From: JBGAHD01 sp044226395
GTDB lineage: Bacteria > Pseudomonadota > Gammaproteobacteria > Xanthomonadales > Ahniellaceae
Length of the DNA stretch: 64,000 bases
Direction: 5' to 3'
Assembly: GCA_044226395.1 (NCBI GenBank)
Contig: JBGAHD010000002.1
Coordinates: 372,001 to 436,000, forward strand
Shown here: in pieces, positions 14,843-23,532 of the stretch
How the letters are laid out: every line of letters starts with the position of its first letter
Position numbering within the stretch: the first letter of the stretch is position 1
Position numbers and translations under genes: made by a program
The notes under the pieces: model-generated
What the model was told of the DNA's origin: nothing
The model's input: the letters and a program-made list of their open reading frames with translations, nothing else
Database searches by the model: none

Positions 14843-16452
14843 ATCGACCCACGGCCTGCGACGTAGTCATTCTCGGCGGCGGTCTCGCCGGCCTGACCTT
14901 GGCGCTGCAACTGCGCGGTCAGGATCCGACGCTCAGCATTGTCGTGATCGAACGTCGCGCGCATCCCGTGCCGATCGCGGCGCACAAGGTTGGCGAGTCC
15001 TCGGTCGAGATCGGCGCGTACTACTTCGACACCGTGCTGGGCTTGAAGGAACACCTGCAGACCAAACAGCTGAAGAAGTTCGGCTTTCGCTTCTTCTTCT
15101 CCGAAGGTCGCGAGGACATCGAGAACGTCACCGAGCTCGGCGCCAGCCGTTATCTCGCCACGCCGAGTTATCAGCTCGATCGCGGCATTCTGGAGAATTA
15201 TCTGGGCGAACTGGCGCGCGAGCGCGGCATCGTGTTTCTCGATGGCGCGGTGGTGCGCGATTTCACCCTCGACGAGGGCGAGGCCGAGCATCGCGTCGAA
15301 TTCGACCACGCCGGCGCGCGTCACGCGCTGAGCGCACGCTGGCTGATCGATGCCGCCGGTCGCGCCGGCCTGATCAAGCGCAAGCGCCAGCTCGCGCGCG
15401 ACAACGCGCACGAAGCCAATGCCGTGTGGTTCCGCGTCGATTCGCGCATCGACATCGATCAGTGGTCGCAAGACACGCAGTGGCTGACGCGCTGCGATCC
15501 GCCGTATCGCTGGCTGTCGACGATTCATCTGTGCGGTCGCGGCTATTGGTTGTGGCTGATCCCGCTGTCGTCGGGTTCGCACTCGGTCGGCATTGTGTGC
15601 GACGCCAAGACGCACCCGATCGAGACCATGAACACGTTCGACAAGGCCATGGACTGGATCGCGAAACACCAGCCGCGACTCGCGCGCGATCTCGAACCGC
15701 GCCGCGGCGGCTTGCAGGATTTCTTGTTCTTCCGCGATTTTTCCTACAGCTGCAAGCAAGTGTTCTCGGCGCGGCGCTGGGCGTTGACCGGCGAGGCCGG
15801 CGTGTTCCTCGACCCGTTCTATTCGCCGGGCAGCGACTTCATCGCCATCGCCAACACCTACATCTGCGAGCTCATCGCCAAGGATCGCCGCGGCGAACCG
15901 TTCGAGCCCTACGCGCAGGTGTACGAGCAGTTCTTCTTCTCGTTCTATGAAAGCACGCTGGCGCTGTACACGAACCAGTACGACCTGTTCGGCGATCCGG
16001 AAGTGATGCCGGTCAAGGTGATCTGGGACTACACGTACTACTGGGGCGTGCTCTGCCAGATCTACTTCCAGGGCAAGCTCACCGAAGTGAGCTTGCTCAC
16101 GCGCCTGCGCGAGGAACTGTCGCGCGCGAAGGCCTTGAACGTGGCGATGCAGGATTTCCTGCGCGCCTGGTCGGCGGTCAGCGACAAGCGCAATCGGCGC
16201 GAGCTGCTCGATCAAGCCAGCCTGCCGTGGTTCGCCGAACTCAACCGCGGTCTGCGCGACAAGCTCGATGACGCGGGATTTCGCGCGCGCATCCGCGCCA
16301 CCACCGCGCAGCTGAATCAGCTCGCGCGCGAGATCGTTGAACGCGCGCGCGCCGAGCATCCCGCGCTCGACGCCACGGCCGTGATGACGATTCTCGATGG
16401 CGCCAGCGCGGGTGGCGCGGCCGCGAGTCTGTTGTTCGACGACGCGGCCTAG
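14839..16452 (+). CDS. Flavin-dependent halogenase-like oxidoreductase, pigment cluster (copy 1)
   Basis: 537 aa. FAD-binding GxGxxG at LGGGLAGLTLA. The halogenase signature WxWxIP is present as WLWLIP (residues 237-242), and an FxDPxxSxG element appears as FLDPFYSPGSD. KVGESS near residue 55 corresponds to the GES motif of tryptophan/phenol halogenases. The C-terminal 170 residues are alpha-helical and longer than in copy 2. Xanthomonadins are brominated aryl polyenes, so this could halogenate or hydroxylate the aryl head; which one is not decided by motifs. ATGA overlap with the glycosyltransferase gene. Confidence 0.85.
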   Translation: MNRPTACDVVILGGGLAGLTLALQLRGQDPTLSIVVIERRAHPVPIAAHKVGESSVEIGAYYFDTVLGLKEHLQTKQLKKFGFRFFFSEGREDIENVTELGASRYLATPSYQLDRGILENYLGELARERGIVFLDGAVVRDFTLDEGEAEHRVEFDHAGARHALSARWLIDAAGRAGLIKRKRQLARDNAHEANAVWFRVDSRIDIDQWSQDTQWLTRCDPPYRWLSTIHLCGRGYWLWLIPLSSGSHSVGIVCDAKTHPIETMNTFDKAMDWIAKHQPRLARDLEPRRGGLQDFLFFRDFSYSCKQVFSARRWALTGEAGVFLDPFYSPGSDFIAIANTYICELIAKDRRGEPFEPYAQVYEQFFFSFYESTLALYTNQYDLFGDPEVMPVKVIWDYTYYWGVLCQIYFQGKLTEVSLLTRLREELSRAKALNVAMQDFLRAWSAVSDKRNRRELLDQASLPWFAELNRGLRDKLDDAGFRARIRATTAQLNQLAREIVERARAEHPALDATAVMTILDGASAGGAAASLLFDDAA

Positions 16453-16459
16453 AAGCGCC

Positions 16460-16966
16460 TTAGTTCAGATCGCCGAGTTGGGCATCCATGCTCGGCGACG
16501 CCAGCCACTGCGCGATGTCCTGACCCAGGGCCTTGACCGTGCGACCGAGCACCGAGCACGAGCCCTTGTAGCCGGCGAAGGCGCCACCCATGGAATTGCG
16601 CTTGGCGCGAAAGCTCGCCACGACCTGACCGTTCTCGAGCAGACGCCCGCGCACCGAGGTCGACTTGTGATGGCCGATGAAGGCATTGCCCTCGCTCACC
16701 GCGTCGCGGATCTCGATGTCGAGCACCTTGCCGGACGCGGTCTCATCGATTTGCTCGACGAAGGCGATGGTCTGTCCGCGCTGCTCGGCATAGACCTTGA
16801 TGAAGTCGGCGAGCTGGACCTGCAGCGTGCATTCGCGCTTGATCTTGCCGGCGATCTCGGCGTCCTCGGCATAGGGCACGGGGCGCGGCACGGTGATCGT
16901 GTCGGCGCGCGCGCTGGACGCGGCGAAGGTGGCGAGCAGGGCGAGACTGATCAAGGCAAGGCGCAT
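16460..16966 (-). CDS. Small secreted protein at the convergence point of the pigment cluster
   Basis: 168 aa. Signal peptide MRLALISLALLATFAASSARA; GGAG lies 8 bases before the ATG. The mature protein has two cysteines (KRECTLQ and KGSCSVL) that could form one disulfide. It also has EIAGKIKRECTLQVQLADF, VLDIEIRDAVSEGNAFIGHH and a glycine-rich NSMGGAFAGYKGSC. It is the last leftward gene, 72 bases after fabG, and stops 7 bases from the convergent flavoenzyme. I do not recognise the family; a periplasmic role linked to pigment placement is only a guess from position. Confidence 0.78.
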   Translation of the reverse strand: MRLALISLALLATFAASSARADTITVPRPVPYAEDAEIAGKIKRECTLQVQLADFIKVYAEQRGQTIAFVEQIDETASGKVLDIEIRDAVSEGNAFIGHHKSTSVRGRLLENGQVVASFRAKRNSMGGAFAGYKGSCSVLGRTVKALGQDIAQWLASPSMDAQLGDLN

Positions 16967-17038
16967 CGCGCGGACTCCGTGTCGTGAAAGGGCCGCGATT
17001 GTCGCGCGCCGGGCGGCGCGCGCGTTGTGACGTGGCGC

Positions 17039-17776
17039 CTAGATCATGCCGCCGTTGACGCCGATGACTTGGCCGGTGATGTAGCCCGCGTCGTCCGAGC
17101 ACAGAAACCGCACCAAGGCCGCGACGTCCTCGGGCCGCCCCGCGCGCGCGGCGGGCACGAGTTGCTTGATCTGCTCGGGCGTGAAGCTACCCTCGCTCAT
17201 GCGCCCGGCGATCAGGCCCGGCGCAACCACGTTGACCATGATGTTTCGCGAGGCCATCTCGCGCGCGAGCGAACGCGAGGCGCCATGCAGCGCGCTCTTG
17301 GCCGCCGCGTAATTGGTCTGCCCTCGATTGCCCATCTGCGCCGCCACCGAGGACACGCTGATCACGCGACCCCACCGCGCGCGCGCCATCGGCAGCAACA
17401 GTGGCTGCGTGACATGGAAGAACCCGTGCAGACTCACGTCGATCACGCGTCGCCATTGCTCGGCGCTCATGCCGGCCATGGGCGCGTCGTCGTGAATGCC
17501 GGCGTTGTTGATCACGATGTCGATGGCGCCGATGGCGAGCAATTGTTCCAAGGCCACGCGCGTGGCCTCGCCGTCGGCCACGTCGAAGCGCGTCGCGATG
17601 GCGCGACCGCCCGCATCGCGAATGGCGGCGGCCACGGCTTCGGCGCGATCGAGACCGGTGTTGGCATGCACGATGAGCTCGTGCCCCGCGGCCGCGAGCG
17701 CGTGGCAGATCGCCGCGCCGATGTCGCCGCTGCCGCCCGTCACGAGCGCGCGACGCGATGTGTTGGATGCATTCAC
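17039..17776 (-). CDS. 3-oxoacyl-ACP reductase (FabG-like SDR), pigment cluster
   Basis: 245 aa short-chain dehydrogenase. NADPH-binding TGGSGDIG at the N-terminus, NNAG in IVINNAGIHDD, catalytic Ser in VISVSSVAA, and YxxxK as YAAAK, with the C-terminal GQVIGVNGGMI. It would reduce the ketone made by the ketosynthase/CLF pair in each round of polyene extension. The GTG start at 17776 is supported by GGGGAAG seven bases upstream. It lies 46 bases downstream of the dehydratase gene in the leftward arm. Confidence 0.93.
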   Translation of the reverse strand: MNASNTSRRALVTGGSGDIGAAICHALAAAGHELIVHANTGLDRAEAVAAAIRDAGGRAIATRFDVADGEATRVALEQLLAIGAIDIVINNAGIHDDAPMAGMSAEQWRRVIDVSLHGFFHVTQPLLLPMARARWGRVISVSSVAAQMGNRGQTNYAAAKSALHGASRSLAREMASRNIMVNVVAPGLIAGRMSEGSFTPEQIKQLVPAARAGRPEDVAALVRFLCSDDAGYITGQVIGVNGGMI

Positions 17777-17822
17777 GCGAGAACTTCCCCAGTCATGGCG
17801 CGATGCTAGCGGAAAGCCGCGC

Positions 17823-18263
17823 TCAGGCCGATGGCGGCGCGCGCAGGATCACCGCCGCGCGGCCTTCGGCGAGCACTTGGCCCGCGTGCAGAGCGCGAAA
17901 GCTGTACTGCCAGCTGTCGGCGCTGGCGAGCAGGCGCCGCGCTTCGATCTCGATCTCGTCGTCGAGCCGTTCGAGATAGTCGATCGACAACCGCACGTCG
18001 CGCAGCGCCACGAGCAGACCCGGCGGCGCGCGCCGACCCGCCGCGCGCGCGAGCAAGCCGCCATGCACGGCCATGGCCTGCGCGCCGTACTCGCACAGAT
18101 GCAGCGCGCGTAGTCGACCGTGCGCGCGCAGCGGATTGTCGGGCGCCGCGTGCGTGCGCGTGGCCAGACGCACGTTCTCATCGTCCCAGGCGAGGATGCG
18201 CTCGTTGAGGCACATCGTGCCCTGATGCGGAATCAAATCGCGCGGATGCGGCAACGGACTCAT
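17823..18263 (-). CDS. Hotdog-fold 3-hydroxyacyl-ACP dehydratase (ApeP-like), pigment cluster
   Basis: 146 aa. The start LPHPRDLIPHQGTMCLNERI resembles aryl-polyene dehydratases, with the catalytic His in the IPHQG turn. Helix residues HLCEYGAQAMAVHGGLLA supply the second acidic position (E in CEYGAQ). It would remove water from the 3-hydroxyacyl-ACP to give each conjugated double bond. The ATG at 18263 overlaps the exporter stop by 4 bases. With the second small hotdog protein (22108-22419) it may form a heterodimer, as described for ApeI/ApeP. Confidence 0.85.
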   Translation of the reverse strand: MSPLPHPRDLIPHQGTMCLNERILAWDDENVRLATRTHAAPDNPLRAHGRLRALHLCEYGAQAMAVHGGLLARAAGRRAPPGLLVALRDVRLSIDYLERLDDEIEIEARRLLASADSWQYSFRALHAGQVLAEGRAAVILRAPPSA

Positions 18264-20608
18264 GCGCGCGCCTCGCCGTCGGGTCGCGTCAACATCAAGG
18301 CCAGCACGAAGTTCGCGATCACGCCCAGCGTGACGGTGAGACCGATCGCGCGCAGCACCGGCAGACTCGACAGCGCCAGCAGCGCGAACACCATCAAGGT
18401 CGAGGCCGAACATACCAGCACCGCGTGCAAGGTACGGCGCTGCTCGCCCGGGTCATCGGCCGCGTGTTCGAAGAACAAGGCGTAGTCCAGGCCCAGCCCC
18501 GCCGCCAATACCAAGGCGATCAAATGGAACAGACTCAGCGCCACGCCCGCGCCATGCAGCAGGGCGACGATGATCAGGGTCGTCAGCGCCATCGGCAGCA
18601 GCACGCGACGCGCGCGACCGAAATCGCGCAGCGCGAAACCGACCACGCCGATCAGCAAAAGCGCCGCGATGCCCAGACTCACGAGAATGCGCTCGCGATA
18701 GCGCGCGACCAGATCTTCCGACGATTGTTTGAGATCGAGCAGGGCCACGCCCTCGCCCGCCGTTCGCGCGAGCGACGCCAGCGCGGCGGGGTCACGCACG
18801 CCCGTCAAAGTCACCAGGCCGATGCGGTGATCGGGCCGGCCGAGCAGCAGACCGCCGACGCGCAAGGCCAATGGCGTGTTGGCGAGCGCGCCTTCCTCCA
18901 GCGGCAGCAGCGCGCGCGCCGCGCCGACTTCGGCGATGAAGTCCTCGAAGACTTCGGGTTTGAACGCGAGGCCGGCATTGGCTTCGACAAGCATGGCGCG
19001 CAGCGCGGCTTCGTCGGGCAGCGCGGCGCGGCGACGGGTTTGCACGTCGATCGGCGGCAGATAGCGCGCGGCGTGGTCGTAGCCGGCGATGGCTTGGCGC
19101 GTGACCAGCTCATCGAGCGCGGGCACGAGCGCGGCTTCGCGACGCAACACGGCTTGCGCGTCGGCGCCTTCGACCGCGATGAGGTAACGCACGTCGGGCG
19201 CGCCGAGTTCGCCGCGCAAGCGCACGTCCTGTTGCAGCAGCTCGGGGGGCAACGGCGTTAGCGCGCCGAGATTGTTTTCCCACAAGGGCCCGGGTCGAAA
19301 GACGATGATCGCCAGCGCGACCAGCGCGATCACGATGGCCAATCCCCGCGGCCGCGGCAAGCGCGCAATCACATCCCACCACGCTTGCAAGCGTCGCGAT
19401 TGGCCGTGATCGAGCGCATCCGCGCTCATCAGCGGCGGCAACAGGAATCGCGTGGTGAGTCCCGCCGTGGCCAGACCCGCGATGGTGAAGCACGCCAGCT
19501 GCGCGAGCCCGTTGACGCCGGAAACCGCGAAGGCGCCATAGGCAATGCACGTGCTCGCCACGCCCGTGGCCAGGGTCGGCCACAACGCGCGCGCGTTGTC
19601 GCGCGGTTTCAGGCCCGCATGCTGATGACTGAACAGATGCATGGGATAGTCCTGCGCCACGCCGATCAGCGTGAAGCCGAATGCGAGCGTGATGCCATGC
19701 ACCGCGTCGAACACCGCGCTCACCGCGGCCAGACCCACGAGGCCCGCCGACACCAAGGGCAAGGCGCCCAGCACCACCGGCTGGCAGCGCCGATAGGCGA
19801 GGATCAGCAGCAGGATCATGCCCACGGTCGCGCCCACGCCGAGTTGCGTCGCTTCGCCGGCGGTTTTCTCCTTCATCAAGACCGAGAACGCGCCCGGGCC
19901 GCTGACGATGAGTCGCTGCTGATCGCTCACGCGCGTCTTCGCGAATGTGGCTTGCAGAAGATCCAGGACTTCGCGTTGTCGATCCGGATCAAAGCCCGGC
20001 ACCGCCGTCTCGACCACGAGCAACGCGTGCGTCTCGCCCGGATCGAACCACACATCGAACGCGCGATGCGCTTCCTGCGCGGGCTGCCAGCGCTCGGCCA
20101 GATGCAGCACTTCGAGCGTGGGATCACGCGGCAGCCATTCCTCGAGCAGGCCCGCGGCCGGCGAGGACAAATCGCGTTGCCGCGAGATCAACTCGCGCCG
20201 CAACCGCGCGGCATCGAGCGGCGCCGCGTCGAAGCTATCGGTGAGCAGATAGCGATACGCGAGCAAGGCCTCGGGCACGTCGTCGAGCGAGCTGTCGCCG
20301 TTGGCGACCAGACGCAGCAGCGGTTGATCGCGCAGCGCGTCGACCAAGGCCTGCGAGGTGCTGGCCAAGGCCTCGGGCGCGTCGCCTTCGATCGCGAGCA
20401 GCAGCAATCGCGAGGCCGGACTTTCGCCCACTTCTTCCAGAATCAAGCGTTCCGCCGGCGTCTGCGGCGCGGGCATGAACAGACGCAGGTCCGTGCTCAT
20501 GCGCAATTCGCGACTGGTGTAAACGCCCAGGATCGCCAACGCGGCGAGCCAGGCGAGCAGCAGACCCCAGCGCGCGGAGATTTTCACGGCGTCGACTGAC
20601 CCTGACAC
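18260..20608 (-). CDS. MMPL/RND-superfamily exporter of the pigment cluster
   Basis: 782 aa with two halves. Each half has a large periplasmic loop after the first helix and a block of five or six helices, about 12 in all. Examples are VGMILLLILAYRR and ITLAFGFTLIGVAQDYPMHL in the first half and LVSLGIAALLLIGVVGFAL with GLGLDYALFF in the second. The intramembrane acidic residues (AQDYP and GLDYA) fit proton-driven MMPL transporters. Aryl-polyene clusters carry this gene to move the lipid-linked product across the inner membrane. GTG start, overlapping the LolA-like gene by 25 bases. Confidence 0.9.
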   Translation of the reverse strand: MSGSVDAVKISARWGLLLAWLAALAILGVYTSRELRMSTDLRLFMPAPQTPAERLILEEVGESPASRLLLLAIEGDAPEALASTSQALVDALRDQPLLRLVANGDSSLDDVPEALLAYRYLLTDSFDAAPLDAARLRRELISRQRDLSSPAAGLLEEWLPRDPTLEVLHLAERWQPAQEAHRAFDVWFDPGETHALLVVETAVPGFDPDRQREVLDLLQATFAKTRVSDQQRLIVSGPGAFSVLMKEKTAGEATQLGVGATVGMILLLILAYRRCQPVVLGALPLVSAGLVGLAAVSAVFDAVHGITLAFGFTLIGVAQDYPMHLFSHQHAGLKPRDNARALWPTLATGVASTCIAYGAFAVSGVNGLAQLACFTIAGLATAGLTTRFLLPPLMSADALDHGQSRRLQAWWDVIARLPRPRGLAIVIALVALAIIVFRPGPLWENNLGALTPLPPELLQQDVRLRGELGAPDVRYLIAVEGADAQAVLRREAALVPALDELVTRQAIAGYDHAARYLPPIDVQTRRRAALPDEAALRAMLVEANAGLAFKPEVFEDFIAEVGAARALLPLEEGALANTPLALRVGGLLLGRPDHRIGLVTLTGVRDPAALASLARTAGEGVALLDLKQSSEDLVARYRERILVSLGIAALLLIGVVGFALRDFGRARRVLLPMALTTLIIVALLHGAGVALSLFHLIALVLAAGLGLDYALFFEHAADDPGEQRRTLHAVLVCSASTLMVFALLALSSLPVLRAIGLTVTLGVIANFVLALMLTRPDGEARA

Positions 20609-21228
20609 CAGGCCATCAGGCGATCGCGCGCGGGCGTGGCTTCAGGCAACGCGCTCGCGGCTTCGCCGATCACGAGAAAACTCTCCTCGCCCTTGCCGCC
20701 GCGCACGACGAAGCAGCGCGGCGCGTCGTTGGCGCCTTCGACGCCGACTTCGACGATGCGTCGTCGCGCGCGTGTGTCACGCGGCACGAGTCGCAATTGC
20801 CAGCGCGCGTCATCGCCGGTGGCGCTGACGTCGAAGAATTGCTTGAGCGTCTTGCCATCGCCGGCGAGCATCGCGCCGAAGCTCGCCAAGAGTCCGCGCA
20901 ATTCCGGCGCGCGTTGCAACGAGAAGCGCCGCGCGCGCTCGCCTTCGCGCGTCACGCTCACGGTCTCGCCTTCGATCTGCGTCTGCTCGCGATAGGGCGT
21001 CGACACGGTCTTGGCCAGCGAAGTCGCGCCGCGATACTCGAGCTCGCCACCGACGCGCAGCGGCGTCGTGAGCAGCCGCGAATAACGCACCTCGACGAAG
21101 ACCGTGCGCTGCGGCGCCGGGCGACTCAGGCGCTGTAACAGCGCGTCGAGATCAGGACTCGCCCACGCCGACGTCGGCGGAAGGCCGATCGCGAGGCTCA
21201 GGCACAGCAGGGCTTTGCCAGAAATCAT
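20584..21228 (-). CDS. LolA-like outer-membrane lipid carrier, pigment cluster
   Basis: 214 aa from ATG 21228. Signal peptide ISGKALLCLSLAIGLPPTSAWA, then a LolA/LolB-type half-barrel sequence with VFVEVRYSRLLTTPLRVGG, REQTQIEGETVSVTREGE, FEVSATGDD-like KQFFDVSATGDD and RLVPRDTRARRRIVEVGV. Periplasmic carriers of this type are constant members of aryl-polyene clusters and probably ferry the product to the outer membrane. The first 77 bases overlap, out of frame, the end of the acyltransferase gene; no other start keeps the signal peptide. Confidence 0.85.
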   Translation of the reverse strand: MISGKALLCLSLAIGLPPTSAWASPDLDALLQRLSRPAPQRTVFVEVRYSRLLTTPLRVGGELEYRGATSLAKTVSTPYREQTQIEGETVSVTREGERARRFSLQRAPELRGLLASFGAMLAGDGKTLKQFFDVSATGDDARWQLRLVPRDTRARRRIVEVGVEGANDAPRCFVVRGGKGEESFLVIGEAASALPEATPARDRLMAWCQGQSTP

Positions 21229-22111
21229 AGAAGTTGAACCAGTTGTAGGGAGCCAGGCGCGCATAGTGCGCCAAGCGATCGGCGTAATGCTGAGTCAGGC
21301 GCGCCAAGGCCTGACGCCGCTCACGACGATCGATGGCGATGCGTTCCGATACGGTCTCGAAATGCAGATCGTAGCGATTGCCACCGCGATACAAACCAAA
21401 GCACAACACCACCGGCGCGCCCAGGGCGGCGGCGATCAACCACGGCGCGGTCGGAAACGGCGCGTCGTCGCCGAGAAAACTCGCCGGCACGCAAGGCTCG
21501 CCCGCGCGACCGCGATCGGCGAGCAAGGTCACCAAGGCGTTGGCCTCGACCGCATCCTTGATCGCCAGCACGATCGCGGGACCGTCCTGGCGCGCGTCGA
21601 TCACGCCGGCGGCCAGGCGCGGATTGAGCGCGGCCAGCAATTGCGTGATCGCGGCGTTGTGGCCGACATCAAGCACCACGCGCACGGTCACGTCGGGCCG
21701 TTGCAGGCTCAGCACGCGCAACACGTCGAAGCTGCCCAGGTGCGAGCCCAACAGCAGCACGCCGCGACCGAGATCCATCACGCGATGCAATTCTTCCAGG
21801 CCATGCGCGCGCACGTCGAAGCGTCGAAACTGCTCCGACAGCAGGAACACGCGATCGAGAATGGTCGAGGCAAACGCATGAATGTGCCGTGCCACTTCAA
21901 GCAAGGTCGCCGGCCGACCGAGCACGCGCGTGAGATAGGCGCGCGACGCGCGACGCTCGGGCCCACGACGCAGCAGAAAGTACAGCGTGATCGGAATCAG
22001 CAGCAGCCGCGTCGGCGCGCGCCCGCAGCGCAGCGCGATGGTGCGGATCAACCACAGCGCGAAGCGACCACCGCCCTCGGGACGCTCGGCCCATTGATCG
22101 CGCGGGGTCAT
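21152..22111 (-). CDS. LpxL/HtrB-like lysophospholipid acyltransferase, pigment cluster
   Basis: 319 aa. N-terminal hydrophobic anchor around APTRLLLIPITLYFLLRRG, the HxxxxD-type motif as GVLLLGSHLGSFDVLR, and ALVTLLADRGRAGEPCVPASFLG further on. The end APYNWFNFYDFW is typical of aryl-polyene acyltransferases. It could acylate the pigment or build its glycerolipid anchor, making the membrane-bound form. The ATG at 22111 overlaps the dehydratase stop by 4 bases. Confidence 0.9.
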   Translation of the reverse strand: MTPRDQWAERPEGGGRFALWLIRTIALRCGRAPTRLLLIPITLYFLLRRGPERRASRAYLTRVLGRPATLLEVARHIHAFASTILDRVFLLSEQFRRFDVRAHGLEELHRVMDLGRGVLLLGSHLGSFDVLRVLSLQRPDVTVRVVLDVGHNAAITQLLAALNPRLAAGVIDARQDGPAIVLAIKDAVEANALVTLLADRGRAGEPCVPASFLGDDAPFPTAPWLIAAALGAPVVLCFGLYRGGNRYDLHFETVSERIAIDRRERRQALARLTQHYADRLAHYARLAPYNWFNFYDFWQSPAVPEPRDRPSADVGVGES

Positions 22112-22419
22112 GGCGCGGGCAGATCCAGCACGGCGCTGCCCTGCGCGATCGCGCGACCGGCCGCGTCGACGCGAAAGCGAAAACTGGCGCCGTCGAGTTC
22201 GAGCGCGATCTCCGCCGCTTCGTCGGGCAATAAGGGACTCAAGAACTTCACTTGCGTCAGCGCGCGCGGCGACAGCGCGTGACCGAGCCAGGTCTGCGCG
22301 GCATCGATCACCTGATCGAGCACGACCACGCCGGGCACCACGGGCTCGCCAGGAAAATGCCCGGGCAGGCTCGGATGCGAGGCCGCGATCGCGAAGCGCG
22401 CGCGATGCGAGGTGCTCAT
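22108..22419 (-). CDS. ApeI-like hotdog dehydratase, small subunit
   Basis: 103 aa. HPSLPGHFPGEPVVPGVVVLDQV carries the FabA/FabZ-type catalytic His and the GHFPG turn; the C-terminal part (VKFLSPLLPDEAAEIALEL) completes a single hotdog fold. It is much shorter than FabZ, as in ApeI of aryl-polyene clusters. It probably works with the 146-aa dehydratase on polyene intermediates. Both ends overlap neighbours through ATGA, so it is coupled to the COG4648 protein before it and the acyltransferase after it. Confidence 0.87.
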   Translation of the reverse strand: MSTSHRARFAIAASHPSLPGHFPGEPVVPGVVVLDQVIDAAQTWLGHALSPRALTQVKFLSPLLPDEAAEIALELDGASFRFRVDAAGRAIAQGSAVLDLPAP

Positions 22420-23111
22420 GCGCGCGCGTCCGACTGGCGCAGATCGCGCCACAGGCGCGGCCCGACCGCGATCACGCGTCGGGTGAAATCGGCGAAGTCG
22501 CGATACGGCTGCCGCGGAAACACGCGCCGACGCCACGCGTACTCGGCCACGAAGAACACGCCCACGAGCAGGTAATTGAAGATGTTCGCCCACCGCGACC
22601 ACCACAGCCTTGGCACGGTGACCGAAGGCTCGAACCCGGCGAGTTGCAACAAACCTTCGGGCGTGGCGAGCAAGGCGAGCGCGCCATTGATCATCGCCAG
22701 CGTCAAAAACAGCACGGCCCAGGCCAAGGTCAGGCGACGCGCGTAGGGCGGCACGCGGTCCTCGAGCGGCTCGCTGTCGTCGTGCAGCAAGCGCACCATG
22801 CGCTCGATCAGCGGCATGCGCCCGGCCAGCAAGGTGTGGCCGAACAGCCAGGCCAGAAACAGATTGATCGCCACCGGCGGCAGATACAGCAAGGCCGCGC
22901 CACTGGCGTGACGCGCCAACCACCACCACAACGCGGCCGCGCACGCGGCCAGCAGCCACGCGAGCGCGCGGCCCGTGGCCAGGCCGGGCAACAAAGGCAG
23001 CAAGAGCAACACGGCGACGCTCGCCAGGGTCAGGGTTTGACTGTGCGATTCCACGGCCCAATGCGCGAGCACCGGATAGGCCACGCCAAGCGCGACCGTC
23101 AACCCTCTCAC
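22416..23111 (-). CDS. Polytopic membrane protein (COG4648 type), pigment cluster
   Basis: 231 aa from GTG 23111, which overlaps the ACP stop (GTGA). Six or so membrane helices: TVALGVAYPVLAHWAV, LTLASVAVLLLLPLLPGLA, LAWLLAACAAALWWWLA, LLYLPPVAINLFLAWLFG, LTLAWAVLFLTLAMINGAL and IFNYLLVGVFFVAEYAW. A conserved charged loop RMVRLLHDDSEPLEDRVPPYAR sits on the cytosolic face. Proteins of this family lie directly after the ACP gene in aryl-polyene clusters. Biochemical role unknown; a scaffold or lipid-handling task is inferred from position. Confidence 0.85.
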   Translation of the reverse strand: MRGLTVALGVAYPVLAHWAVESHSQTLTLASVAVLLLLPLLPGLATGRALAWLLAACAAALWWWLARHASGAALLYLPPVAINLFLAWLFGHTLLAGRMPLIERMVRLLHDDSEPLEDRVPPYARRLTLAWAVLFLTLAMINGALALLATPEGLLQLAGFEPSVTVPRLWWSRWANIFNYLLVGVFFVAEYAWRRRVFPRQPYRDFADFTRRVIAVGPRLWRDLRQSDARA

Positions 23112-23380
23112 GCGGCGCGGGCTTGGGCGATGTGGGACGACAGCGAACGCAGGGAAGCGAAGATCTTGCGATTGTCCTCGCTGTCGGCGCGCAGCTGCAC
23201 GCCATAGCGCTTGGACACGGCCAGGGCGAGTTCCAGCGCGTCGATCGAATCCAGACCCAGGTCGGAACCGAACAAGGCGGCCTCGGGGTCGATCTGATCG
23301 GCGGCGACCGATTCCAGGTTCAGGCTTTGCACGATGAGCTCGGCGAGCTCGCGTTCTGCGGCGGTTTGCGTGGCGGGCAT
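23108..23380 (-). CDS. Acyl carrier protein of the pigment cluster (XanC-like)
   Basis: 90 aa. The phosphopantetheine site is Ser45 in the motif LGLDSIDALEL, with the usual four-helix acidic layout. The ATG at 23380 precedes the conserved part; a longer reading frame upstream is not ACP-like. It carries the hydroxybenzoyl starter and growing polyene after activation by the phosphopantetheinyl transferase at 27347. First gene of the leftward arm and divergent from halogenase copy 2. It is the only ACP in the cluster. Confidence 0.92.
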   Translation of the reverse strand: MPATQTAAERELAELIVQSLNLESVAADQIDPEAALFGSDLGLDSIDALELALAVSKRYGVQLRADSEDNRKIFASLRSLSSHIAQARAA

Positions 23381-23487
23381 GTGGGCGGTGATCGATACGG
23401 TGGGGTACGGAGCTTCGCATCCTGCGACGGATCGCCGCGAAACCGAGCCCGGGCGCGGCCTTGGGCCCCAGTCGCGGGCGCGCACTG

Positions 23488-23493
23488 TATCAT
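23488..23493. promoter_or_regulatory. Two-way -10 candidate in the ACP/halogenase divergent promoter region
   Basis: TATCAT on the plus strand reads ATGATA on the minus strand, inside TGTATCATAC, the only AT-rich spot in the 152-base gap between the divergent ACP gene and halogenase copy 2. Neither direction has a good -35 box. A single AT-rich core could serve both arms; this is inference. Confidence 0.3.
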
Positions 23494-23532
23494 ACGCGGC
23501 CACGTGCCCCGCACTATCTTGAGCGCCGTTAA

